Assembly: GCF_007994075.1 (NCBI RefSeq)
Contig: NZ_VIWU01000001.1
Span: forward strand, 7,812,001 to 7,876,000
Source: Pseudonocardia hierapolitana
Lineage (GTDB): Bacteria; Actinomycetota; Actinomycetes; Mycobacteriales; Pseudonocardiaceae
Length of the DNA: 64,000 nt
Direction: 5' to 3'
Shown here: positions 8,604 to 15,432 of the stretch, piece by piece
How positions within the stretch are numbered: position 1 is the stretch's first letter
How the letters are laid out: every line of letters begins with the position of its first letter
Position numbers and translations under genes: made by a program
Notes under the pieces: generated by a model
What the model was told of the DNA's origin: nothing
Database searches by the model: none
The model's input: only the letters and a program-made list of their open reading frames with translations

Positions 8604-9061
8604 TGCTACCTGTCGATTCCTCCGCCCCGGAGCGCATCCGAACCGGGCTGGACGAGCTCACCGTTCTCGCCGGCAGCGCCCAGACCGGCGGCGCCCTGTT
8701 CGCCATGCAGATCCGAATGCCACCCGGCGGCGGGCCCCCGGTGATGCACCGCCACGACCCGGGCGAGGTCTACCTGGTGCAGGAGGGCGAGTTCACCTTC
8801 TACATCGGGGGAGCCGACGACCCGGGCCGCAGGCGCGTGACGGCTCGCGCAGGCGACGTCGTCCCGCTCGCCGGTCGCACGCCGCACACGGTCCGCAACG
8901 AGTCGGCCGAGGACGCCGTCGCGTTCGTCGTGCACGCGCCCGGTGCTCCGATGGAGCAGTTCCTGCGAGCGGTCGCCGCGTTGGGCCCCGAGCCGAGCAT
9001 GGACGACGCTCTCGCTGCCGCGGCGCAGAACGGCATCGAGCTGCTCGGCCGCATCCCGTAG
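8597..9061 (+). CDS. Cupin domain protein
   Basis: A small (about 154-residue) single-domain cupin. It shows the metal-binding layout: the first His-rich motif (PPVMHRHDPGEVYLVQEGEFTFYI, about residues 45-68) and the second (GDVVPLAGRTPHTVRNES, about 85-102). Catalytic or sensory role unknown. The start is uncertain: GTG 8591, ATG 8597 and ATG 8603 are all in frame and none has a clear ribosome site. The divergent MarR gene and the dyad at 8579-8603 suggest it is induced by a small molecule. Confidence 0.85.
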   Translation: MDMLPVDSSAPERIRTGLDELTVLAGSAQTGGALFAMQIRMPPGGGPPVMHRHDPGEVYLVQEGEFTFYIGGADDPGRRRVTARAGDVVPLAGRTPHTVRNESAEDAVAFVVHAPGAPMEQFLRAVAALGPEPSMDDALAAAAQNGIELLGRIP

Positions 9062-9085
9062 GCCACCGACGCGCGAGGCGTGTGC

Positions 9086-9946
9086 TCACCAGCTGCGCGT
9101 CCACCCCTGCCGGTCCGCCTCGAACCCCGCGCGCTCCAGGATGCGCGCCGCGGCGGAGCCGGCAGGCGCGTGCGCGGTGAGCCGCTCGAACCCGGCCGAG
9201 CGCGCCGATCGCACGCACTCCCTCACCAGCCGGGAGCCGATCCCGGCCCCCCGCACCGCGGGTTCGACGAGCAGTAGCTCCAGCCGGGCCGTGGCCGCGC
9301 CGGCGCCGGCGTCGGCGAGACACAGAGCGCACCCGACCGGCTCGCCGTCGACCTCGGCCATCCAGGCCGCCTCCCGCGGGTCGGCCCGGAAGGCGAAGTC
9401 CGCGACGATCCGCGCCGCAACCACCTCCTGTGGCGCCGACTGCGCACCGTGCCGCGCGATGATCCATCCCAGCTCGCCAGGAGTGGGACCGCGCAGGACG
9501 ACGGTGCGGGGGAGCGGTGCGTCCCCGAGCGCACGGCGGATCCGGTCCATCGCGCCCACGAGCCGCCGCCTGCCGTCCTCGTCGAGCGGCTCCAGCAGAT
9601 GCTCGGTCGCGCGGACCTGCTCGTCGTCGATGCGGCCGTACGCGGTGCGCCCCTGGGGGGTCAGCCGCACGATCTGGCGCCGCGCGTCGTCGCGGGCCGC
9701 CTCGCGCACCACGAGACCGTCGGAGGCGAACCGCCCGAGTATGCGGCTGAGGTAGCCGGCGTCGATCCCGAGCAGCTGCCGCAACTCGGAGACGCCGATC
9801 TCGTCCCGCTCCGCGAGCTCGAACAGGACTCGCGCCTCGGTGAGCGAGTACGGGGTGCCCAGGACGCCGGCCTCGAGCACGCCGATGACGCGCGTGTAGA
9901 AGCGGTTGAACGCCCGCACCTGCGCCACCACGCCCGCCTCGGGCAT
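9086..9946 (-). CDS. MarR-GNAT fusion regulator/acetyltransferase
   Basis: A 286-residue two-domain protein. Residues 1-140 are a MarR winged helix (LTEARVLFELAERDEIGVSELRQLLGIDAGYLSRIL). Residues about 145-286 are a GNAT N-acetyltransferase with the acetyl-CoA loop (VEPAVRGAGIGSRLV). Such fusions are known in actinobacteria and proteobacteria, but the acetylated substrate is unknown. ATG 9946 has GGAGGG five bases upstream. It is divergent from two small genes, and a double dyad lies between. Confidence 0.9.
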   Translation of the reverse strand: MPEAGVVAQVRAFNRFYTRVIGVLEAGVLGTPYSLTEARVLFELAERDEIGVSELRQLLGIDAGYLSRILGRFASDGLVVREAARDDARRQIVRLTPQGRTAYGRIDDEQVRATEHLLEPLDEDGRRRLVGAMDRIRRALGDAPLPRTVVLRGPTPGELGWIIARHGAQSAPQEVVAARIVADFAFRADPREAAWMAEVDGEPVGCALCLADAGAGAATARLELLLVEPAVRGAGIGSRLVRECVRSARSAGFERLTAHAPAGSAAARILERAGFEADRQGWTRSW

Positions 9947-9965
9947 CCGTTCCCTCCAAAACTGC

Positions 9966-9999
9966 TTGACAGAGACCACGACTCCGTTGACTCTGTCAA
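9966..9999. promoter_or_regulatory. Operator candidate between MarR-GNAT and small-protein genes
   Basis: TTGACAGAG (9966-9974) pairs with CTCTGTCAA (9991-9999), and the right half is also a perfect dyad, TTGAC-TCT-GTCAA (9987-9999). The site overlaps potential -35 elements on both strands. It is a strong candidate for the MarR-GNAT binding site. Confidence 0.55.
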
Positions 10000-10022
10000 A
10001 TACTAGCGGAGGGAGCGGTACC

Positions 10023-10208
10023 ATGTGGCGCGTCTACTGCACCGACTGCGATGAGGTCACGCTCGTCGGCTGCTCCGAACTCACGAGCGTGGTCAACCTC
10101 GCGCCGGGGGTGATCGCCGTGGTGGTGCAGTGCGCGCACGGGCATCACATCCCGGTCCTGACCGGCCGCGCCACCGTCGAGGAGCGGACATGGAAGCAGT
10201 CTTCCTGA
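10023..10208 (+). CDS. Small Cys-rich protein
   Basis: A 61-residue protein I do not recognise. It has a CTDC knuckle at residues 6-9 and a CAHGHH motif near residue 37, so a small zinc ribbon is possible. ATG 10023 is preceded by GGAGGG at a good distance. It overlaps the next small gene by 19 bases and faces the MarR-GNAT gene across a shared operator, so it is probably part of that regulator's target unit. Confidence 0.65.
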   Translation: MWRVYCTDCDEVTLVGCSELTSVVNLAPGVIAVVVQCAHGHHIPVLTGRATVEERTWKQSS

Positions 10209-10360
10209 TCATCGCGCTCGCGCTCGTATTGATGGTGTTCGCGCCCGTCGCGCCGTCGGACAGGGCCCGGACCCCGCTGCGGCTCCGCCTCGCACGGCAG
10301 CTGCACCTCTGGGACCGGTACGTCTACCACGACCCGCAGATCTGGTATCCGCGCGACTGA
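10190..10360 (+). CDS. Small membrane protein
   Basis: A 56-residue protein with one hydrophobic segment at the N-terminus (AVFLIIALALVLMVFAPVA, residues 3-21) and a basic, aromatic tail (RLARQLHLWDRYVYHDP). A good ribosome site (GAGGAGCGG) lies inside the preceding gene, and the two overlap by 19 bases, so they are translationally linked. Function unknown; the pairing with a Cys-rich partner is the only clue. Confidence 0.6.
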   Translation: MEAVFLIIALALVLMVFAPVAPSDRARTPLRLRLARQLHLWDRYVYHDPQIWYPRD

Positions 10361-10404
10361 CCCCGTGCGGCCCGGCGCGAGGAGCCCAGGAGGGCGGCTC
10401 GATC

Positions 10405-10435
10405 GCCGATAACTGTCATAACGTCGATTATCGGC
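10405..10435. repeat. Inverted repeat GCCGATAA-N15-TTATCGGC
   Basis: Perfect 8-bp arms at 10405-10412 and 10428-10435 lie in the gap between the small membrane protein gene and the DUF3072 gene. There is no T-run, so it looks more like a protein site than a simple terminator. Its spacer contains a 12-mer that recurs inverted at 10748. Confidence 0.4.
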
Positions 10436-10463
10436 TCTACGGCGAACGGGGCCGCGACGCAGC

Positions 10464-10694
10464 TCAGCGCCCGCGCCCAGTACGTTCCTGCAGTTCGTCG
10501 ATCAGCCGCGAGGCGTCGGCCTTCGTCAGACCGTCCGGCGGCGGATCCTCGCCGGCCTCCTGCGCGAGCGTGTGCAGGTACGACTTCTGCGGACCCGTCA
10601 TCGGCTCGTCGCCCGTCGTCCAGTCGTCAGGATCCTTGGCGGCCGGATCCGAGGATGCAGGTCCGGCGGACGCCCACTCGTTCTTCTCGCTCAT
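10464..10694 (-). CDS. DUF3072 domain protein
   Basis: A short soluble protein (76 residues from this start) ending in the DUF3072 signature (MTGPQKSYLHTLAQEAGEDPPPDGLTKADASRLIDELQ). The domain resembles SAP/HeH-like helices, and its role is unknown. The open frame continues to an ATG at 10730. I chose 10694 because family members usually begin close to the domain and because a perfect dyad lies just upstream, but the longer form cannot be excluded. Confidence 0.75.
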   Translation of the reverse strand: MSEKNEWASAGPASSDPAAKDPDDWTTGDEPMTGPQKSYLHTLAQEAGEDPPPDGLTKADASRLIDELQERTGRGR

Positions 10695-10697
10695 GCG

Positions 10698-10715
10698 CTC
10701 GAACATATCTTCGAG
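10698..10715. promoter_or_regulatory. Dyad CTCGAA-N6-TTCGAG upstream of DUF3072
   Basis: A perfect 6-bp inverted repeat directly before the ATG at 10694. It could be an operator or a small leader hairpin. It resembles but does not match the actinobacterial SOS box, because its spacer is 6 rather than 4 bases. Confidence 0.3.
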
Positions 10716-10768
10716 TCCTCGCTCTCGCATGCCGAGCCCGTGGGCCTACGTTATGACAGCGATGTCAT

Positions 10769-11624
10769 TCAGTGGCCCCCCGCCAGTGCGGCCTCCAGAC
10801 CGGCGAGCACGATCCGTGCCGCCGTCGGGGCGGCGTTGAGGTACCACGGGTCGTCGTCGACGAGCACGGCACGACGGTCCCGCACGGCCGGGAGGGCCTT
10901 CCAGAGGGGGTTGGCGATGGTCGCCGATCCCACGGCCTGCGCCTCCGTGGTGACGCCCTGCACCGCGTAGAAGATCCGGTCGGCGTCGGCCAGTTGCAAC
11001 TCCTCCGGCGACAGGTCCTTCGACGTGGCGTCGAACTGCTGCGACGGCGGCCGCCGCAGGCGGGCGTCCCACGCGATGAACCCGGTGAAGGACGCCACGC
11101 CGAATACCCGCGTCCGATCGGCGGTGACCCGGACGAAGGAGATCGTCTCCTCCCCTGCGCGTTCCCCCAGCTCCGCGGCGTCGGCGGCGAAGTCGTCGAG
11201 GAGCTCCTGTGCGGCGCCTTCCTTGCCGAGGCCGTCGGCGAGCAGCAGGAAGTCCTGCTTCCAGTTCACGCCCGTGCCCTCCACCAGCACGGTGGGCGCG
11301 ATCGCCGAGAGGGCCGGGTAGACGTCCTGGGACGCGGCGGCGTTGGCGAGCACGATGTCGGGGCGCAGGGCGGCGATCGCCTCCAGGTTCGGGCTCTGGC
11401 GCGATCCGACCGGCGCCACGGCGGCGAGAGTGCGTGACGGTGCGCGGGAAGACGCCGTCGGCCTCCGGGGCTCCCGTTCCGTCCGGGATCGCGCTCGGCC
11501 CGGGTGGCACCTCCACCGATGCCGGGGGCGCCCCCGCTTCGTCGGCTCTTGGTGAGCTCGCGCACCCGCTCAGAGCGACGAGCGCGGCGAGCGTCGCCGC
11601 CATCACGGGCACGCGTCCGGACAC
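10769..11624 (-). pseudogene. Iron-siderophore ABC substrate-binding lipoprotein, broken
   Basis: The first part reads as a lipoprotein start (lipobox LSGC, Cys21) up to VFPRTVTH. The sequence then continues only in another frame, from TLAAVAPVGSRQSPNLEAIAALRPD to the end of a FecB/FhuD-type binding protein. Roughly 60-70 residues that normally lie between these points (the beta-strand after the TVTH motif and the first ligand loop) are missing. An internal, out-of-frame deletion near 11425-11450 explains this. The GTG start at 11624 keeps a good ribosome site, and an iron box lies upstream. No permease or ATPase genes are adjacent. Confidence 0.8.
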
Positions 11625-11633
11625 CGGAACCTC

Positions 11634-11652
11634 CGAGGAAAGGCTGACCTAA
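11634..11652. promoter_or_regulatory. Iron box (DtxR/IdeR/DmdR type)
   Basis: The 19-mer matches 14 of 19 positions of the palindromic consensus TTAGGTTAGGCTAACCTAA. It lies just upstream of the broken siderophore-binding gene, where an iron-dependent repressor would act. Confidence 0.6.
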
Positions 11653-11694
11653 GTCCGGGCGGACGATAGCCAATCAGGAGGCCGCGGGACCTCG

Positions 11695-11770
11695 GCTGTG
11701 ATCGAGATTGCTGTGATCGAGATTGCTGTGACCGGGATTGCTGTGACCGGGATTGCTGTAGACCAGGATT
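11695..11770. repeat. Five tandem copies of a 15-bp unit
   Basis: GCTGTGATCGAGATT occurs twice (11695-11724), GCTGTGACCGGGATT twice (11725-11754), then a diverged 16-base copy (11755-11770). The array begins right after the bfr stop codon and ends close to the upstream region of the binding-protein pseudogene. It looks like a variable-number minisatellite. Confidence 0.9.
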
Positions 11771-12256
11771 TCAGCCGGCGGTGGGCGGCTGGTCCACGAG
11801 CTGGGCCAGGTAGAGCTGCTCGCCGAGGCGGTCGATGAGCTCGAGGTTGGTCTCGATGTAGTCGATGTGGTGCTCCTCGTCGGCGAGGATGTCCTCGAAC
11901 AGCTTCGCCGTGGTGATGTCACCCTTCTCACGGCACAGGGCGATGCCCGGACGCAGCCGCTCGACGACCTCGACCTCGATGGCGAGGTCGGATTGCAGCT
12001 GCTCGCGGACCGTCTGCCCGATCCGCAGCGGGAGCAGCCGCTGGTAGTTGGGCAGGCCCTCGAGGAACAGGATGCGGTCGGTGATGATCTCGGCGTGCCG
12101 CATCTCGTCGATCGACTCGTTCTTGGTGTACGCGGCGAGCTTGGTCAGGCCCCAGTTCTGCTGCATCTTGGCGTGCAGGAAGTACTGGTTGATCGCGGTG
12201 AGCTCGCTGGTGAGCTGCTCGTTGAGCAGTGCGATGATCTCGTCGTCGCCACGCAT
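11771..12256 (-). CDS. bfr: Bacterioferritin
   Basis: A 161-residue bacterioferritin subunit of normal length. The di-iron ferroxidase ligands are in place: E18, E51 and H54 (NESIDEMRHAEI), an acidic residue near 93-95, and the EEHH pair at about 126-129. M52 is the expected haem ligand. Twenty-four subunits form an iron-storage shell. It is flanked by bfd upstream on the same strand, and an iron box (12353-12371) precedes it. Confidence 0.97.
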   Translation of the reverse strand: MRGDDEIIALLNEQLTSELTAINQYFLHAKMQQNWGLTKLAAYTKNESIDEMRHAEIITDRILFLEGLPNYQRLLPLRIGQTVREQLQSDLAIEVEVVERLRPGIALCREKGDITTAKLFEDILADEEHHIDYIETNLELIDRLGEQLYLAQLVDQPPTAG

Positions 12257-12352
12257 CGGGGTCCTCGCTTCGTCGGCAGTGAAACAGCAGGGAAATGCAC
12301 TGCGGACGTTAGCTCCACGAATGGGTGACGACGGATTCAGGATCGCCTTTCT

Positions 12353-12371
12353 GCAGGTCAGGCGAACCTTA
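12353..12371. promoter_or_regulatory. Iron box upstream of bfr
   Basis: Matches 14 of 19 positions of TTAGGTTAGGCTAACCTAA. It lies about 100 bases upstream of the bfr start and just past the bfd stop, giving bfr its own iron-responsive promoter. In IdeR-type systems such distal sites can act positively on storage genes. Confidence 0.6.
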
Positions 12372-12388
12372 AAACAGGCGGCCCTGAC

Positions 12389-12586
12389 TTATGCCGAGCG
12401 CGCGAGCCCGGCGATTTCCGACGGGGCGTGGGCGGCGGCGAGGAAGACGTCGATGTGGTCGTGGCACGAGCCGCAGCCGGTGCCGGCGTCGCAGGCGTCG
12501 CCGACCTCCTCGACGGTGCGCGCTCCATTCGCGACGCACGACCGGATCACGGCGTCCGGCACCGCGTAGCAGATGCACACGTACAC
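12389..12586 (-). CDS. bfd: Bacterioferritin-associated ferredoxin
   Basis: A 65-residue [2Fe-2S] protein. Its four cluster ligands C4, C6, C38 and C41 fit the Bfd layout (MYVCIC and GTGCGSC). It donates electrons to bacterioferritin haem so that stored iron can be reduced and released. It lies immediately upstream of bfr on the same strand and has its own iron box upstream. The GTG start is preceded by a GGGG-containing ribosome site. Confidence 0.93.
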   Translation of the reverse strand: MYVCICYAVPDAVIRSCVANGARTVEEVGDACDAGTGCGSCHDHIDVFLAAAHAPSEIAGLARSA

Positions 12587-12601
12587 AAGCCACCCCTTCG
12601 A

Positions 12602-12620
12602 ACAAGCAAGGCTTACCTAT
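12602..12620. promoter_or_regulatory. Iron box upstream of bfd
   Basis: Matches 12 of 19 consensus positions, with a strong half-site AGGCTTACCTA. It lies 16 bases before the bfd start, a repressing position. Confidence 0.5.
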
Positions 12621-12652
12621 GGTCACATCCTGGCCGGGGTGGACGCAAGAAC

Positions 12653-12658
12653 TAGCCT
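12653..12658 (+). promoter_or_regulatory. Leaderless -10 hexamer TAGCCT
   Basis: Ends six bases before the GTG of the LigD-like gene at 12665. Confidence 0.55.
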
Positions 12659-12664
12659 GAGGCC

Positions 12665-14581
12665 GTGCCGCTGGACGAGTACCGCCGCAAGCGCGACGCA
12701 CGGCGCACGCCGGAGCCGATCCCCGCGGACGACCCGGCGGCACCGGAGGGTTCCGGCCACCGCTTCGTCATCCAGGAGCACCACGCGCGGCGGCTGCACT
12801 GGGACGTCCGGCTGGAGCGCGACGGTGTGCTGGTCTCGTGGGCGGTACCGAAGGGCCTGCCCACCGACCCGGACACGGTGCGGCTGGCCGTGCGCACCGA
12901 GGACCATCCGATCGAGTACCTGGAGTTCTCGGGGGAGATCCCGGCCGGCGAGTACGGCGGCGGGACGATGACGATCTGGGACTCCGGCACGTACGAGACC
13001 GAGAAGTGGAATCCACGCGAGGTCATCGTCCAGCTCAGCGGGGAGCGGGCTGCGGGGCGGTTCGTGTTCATCCGCACGGATCGCGAGGGCGGGAAGGACA
13101 ACTGGCTGTTGCGCCGCTCCGACCGCGACGGCGGGCGGGCACCGCTCCCCCACGACGCGCGTCCGATGCTCGCGACGGCCGGTGAGCTCCCCGCAGAGGG
13201 TGAGTGGTGGCTGCAGATCGGGTTCGGCGGGCGGCGGGTGATCGTGCGGGCCGACGGCGGGCGGGTCCGGATCACCGACGCCGAAGGTGACGAGGTGGCC
13301 GCGCCGAGCCTGCGCGCGCTGGGCCCGTCGCTCGGGGCGACGCAGGCGCTGCTGGACGCCGAGCTCGTCGGCGGCGCGGAGGGGGCCTACCTGTGGATCG
13401 GTGACGTGCTGCACGTCGACGGGCGAGACGCGTGCGCGTTGCCGTTCCGGGAGCGGCGCGCCCTGCTGGACCGGCTCCCCCTGGACGGGCCGCGGTGGCG
13501 GCCGGCTCCGGTGTTCCCGGGGGCCGGAGCGGAGGTGGTGGCCGCGGCGAAGCAGCAGAACCTCCCGTACGTGGTGGCGAAGGACCCGGACTCGCCCTAC
13601 GAGCCGGGCCGCACCAGCCCGCGCTGGGTGCAGGTCGCCACGGGAGTCGCGGCGCCGGAGGAACGCCGCAGCGCGACGTCCGCGGGGTCCAGGGCGGGGT
13701 TCGGGCGCGCCGCGCTCAGCAACCCCGGCAAGGTCCTCTACCCGCTCACCGGCACCACCAAGGCCGACGTGCTCGCGTACTACCTCGCGGTGGCGGACGT
13801 GATGCTCCCGCACCTGCGCAACCGGCCGGTCACGCTCGTGCGCTGGCCGGACGGGGTGGAGCGCGGTTCGTTCTTCGAGAAGGACGTCTCCCGGCACGCC
13901 CCCCGCTGGCTGCGCACCGCGCGGGTGGGCACGCCGGGCGGCCGTTCGGAGAACGCCGACTTCCCGCTGATCGACGACGCGGAGGGCCTCGCGTGGGCCG
14001 CGAACCTCGCCGCACTGGAGCTGCACGTGCCGCAGTGGCGGGTGGGCCCGGGCGGCGCCCAGCAGTTGCCGGACCTGGTGGTGTTCGACCTCGATCCCGG
14101 TGAGGGCACCACGGTGGTGGACTGCGCGCGGGTGGCGGAGCGGATCGCCGAGCGGCTCGCGGACGACGGCCTCGTCGCGTACCCGCGCACGAGCGGCGGG
14201 AAGGGGATGCAGCTGTACCTGCCGGTCACCGTGGCGCAGGCGGAGCACACCTCCGAGTTCGCGAAGGCCGTCGCCGAGGACCTGGCCCGGGAGTCCCCCA
14301 GCCGGATCACGGCCGTCATGGCGAAGGCGCGGCGGCGCGGGAAGGTGTTCGTCGACTGGAGCCAGAACAACCCGTACAAGACCACGATCGCGAGCTACTC
14401 GCTGCGCGGGAGGGCGCGCCCGACCGTTGCCACCCCGGTGACGTGGGACGAGGTGCGGGCGTGCCGGCGCCCGGACGATCTCGTGTTCACCGCCGCCGAC
14501 CTGCCGGCGCGCATCGCCGAGCACGGCGACCTGCTCGCCCCGCTGTTCACCGAACCGCAACGCCTCCCCGGTCGCGGCTGA
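12665..14581 (+). CDS. ligD: LigD-like end-joining protein: phosphoesterase + degenerate ligase + polymerase
   Basis: A 638-residue protein related to the NHEJ factor LigD. Residues about 30-150 are the 3'-phosphoesterase domain (QEHHARRLHWDVRLERDG). Residues about 350-638 are the LigD primase-polymerase domain with its acidic pairs (VFDLDPGEG, VFVDWSQNN). The stretch between (about 160-325) aligns with an ATP-dependent ligase but lacks catalytic features. The KxDG lysine motif is replaced by IGFGG (about residue 185), the glutamate before VVAK is a proline, and the motif V lysine is a glutamine (WVQV). It probably processes and fills ends but cannot seal them. No Ku gene is in the window. 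Confidence 0.88.
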   Translation: MPLDEYRRKRDARRTPEPIPADDPAAPEGSGHRFVIQEHHARRLHWDVRLERDGVLVSWAVPKGLPTDPDTVRLAVRTEDHPIEYLEFSGEIPAGEYGGGTMTIWDSGTYETEKWNPREVIVQLSGERAAGRFVFIRTDREGGKDNWLLRRSDRDGGRAPLPHDARPMLATAGELPAEGEWWLQIGFGGRRVIVRADGGRVRITDAEGDEVAAPSLRALGPSLGATQALLDAELVGGAEGAYLWIGDVLHVDGRDACALPFRERRALLDRLPLDGPRWRPAPVFPGAGAEVVAAAKQQNLPYVVAKDPDSPYEPGRTSPRWVQVATGVAAPEERRSATSAGSRAGFGRAALSNPGKVLYPLTGTTKADVLAYYLAVADVMLPHLRNRPVTLVRWPDGVERGSFFEKDVSRHAPRWLRTARVGTPGGRSENADFPLIDDAEGLAWAANLAALELHVPQWRVGPGGAQQLPDLVVFDLDPGEGTTVVDCARVAERIAERLADDGLVAYPRTSGGKGMQLYLPVTVAQAEHTSEFAKAVAEDLARESPSRITAVMAKARRRGKVFVDWSQNNPYKTTIASYSLRGRARPTVATPVTWDEVRACRRPDDLVFTAADLPARIAEHGDLLAPLFTEPQRLPGRG

Positions 14582-14607
14582 CGGAACGGGCCTGCAAGGC
14601 TTCGGCC

Positions 14608-15405
14608 GTGCCCCGGCACCCCTACCTCGACGGTCCCTATCCGCGCGCCTACGCCCACCGCGGGTGGCACATCGACGATCTCGACGGGTGCGAGAACACC
14701 CTCGCGGCGTTCCGCCGGGCGGTCGCAGAGGGCTTCGGTTACCTCGAGATGGACGTGCACGCGAGTGCTGACGGGGTCGCGGTGGTCCACCACGACGCGA
14801 CGCTGGACCGCACCACGGACGGCAGCGGCGCGATCCGCGCCCTCCCCGCCGCCGCGCTGGCCGACGTCCGGGTGCGCGGCCGCGAGCCCGTGCCGCTGCT
14901 CGAGCAGGTGCTGTCGGAGCTGCCCGACACGCGGATCACGGTGGAGCTGAAGTCCGGCGCGGTGGTCGAGCCGGTGCTCGAGGTGCTCGAGCGCACGGGC
15001 AGCTGGCACCGGGTGTGCCTGGGCAGCTACCACGGCGGATGGCTGCGCCGGGCGCGGGAGGCGGCCGGATCGCGGCTGTGCACCTCCATGGCGCAGGGCG
15101 CCGCGTTCGGGCTGCGCGCCCGGGCGTGGCTCGACCAGCTGCCCGGCCCGCTGCACCGCCTCCCCGCGCCACCATCACCCGGGGACCTCGCCCAGCTCCC
15201 CCGTCACATCGGCCCGCTCACCGTGGTGGACGTCGCGCTGCTGCGCGCCGCGCACGAGAGCGGACGTGAGGTGCACGTGTGGACGGTCGACACGGCGACG
15301 CAGATGACGGCGCTGCTCGACCTCGGCGCGGACGGCCTGCTCTCGGACCGGCCCGACGTCCTGCGCGACGTGCTGCACGCGCGCGGTGTGTGGCAGGGCG
15401 CCTGA
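14608..15405 (+). CDS. Glycerophosphodiester phosphodiesterase
   Basis: A 265-residue GDPD TIM barrel that hydrolyses glycerophosphodiesters to glycerol-3-phosphate and an alcohol. It has the N-terminal AHRGW motif, the metal ligands in GYLEMDVHASADG and HHDATLDRTTDG, and the C-terminal VHVWTVDT. No signal peptide, so cytoplasmic. The GTG start is 26 bases after ligD, with AAGGCT six bases upstream as a weak -10. It may share transcription with ligD. Confidence 0.9.
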   Translation: MPRHPYLDGPYPRAYAHRGWHIDDLDGCENTLAAFRRAVAEGFGYLEMDVHASADGVAVVHHDATLDRTTDGSGAIRALPAAALADVRVRGREPVPLLEQVLSELPDTRITVELKSGAVVEPVLEVLERTGSWHRVCLGSYHGGWLRRAREAAGSRLCTSMAQGAAFGLRARAWLDQLPGPLHRLPAPPSPGDLAQLPRHIGPLTVVDVALLRAAHESGREVHVWTVDTATQMTALLDLGADGLLSDRPDVLRDVLHARGVWQGA

Positions 15406-15420
15406 GGCGGTGAGGGGCGC

Positions 15421-15426
15421 TAGTCT
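15421..15426 (+). promoter_or_regulatory. Leaderless -10 hexamer TAGTCT
   Basis: Ends six bases before the GTG of the permease at 15433. Confidence 0.55.
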
Positions 15427-15432
15427 CCCCGG

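Noticed and set aside
10698..10715. A LexA (SOS) box upstream of DUF3072
   Set aside because: The arms resemble the SOS consensus, but the spacer is 6 instead of 4 bases and the half-sites differ.
11674..11931. A frame reading the bfr tandem repeat as NPGHS/NLDHS peptide repeats
   Set aside because: It runs out of frame through the end of bfr and has no start signal of its own.
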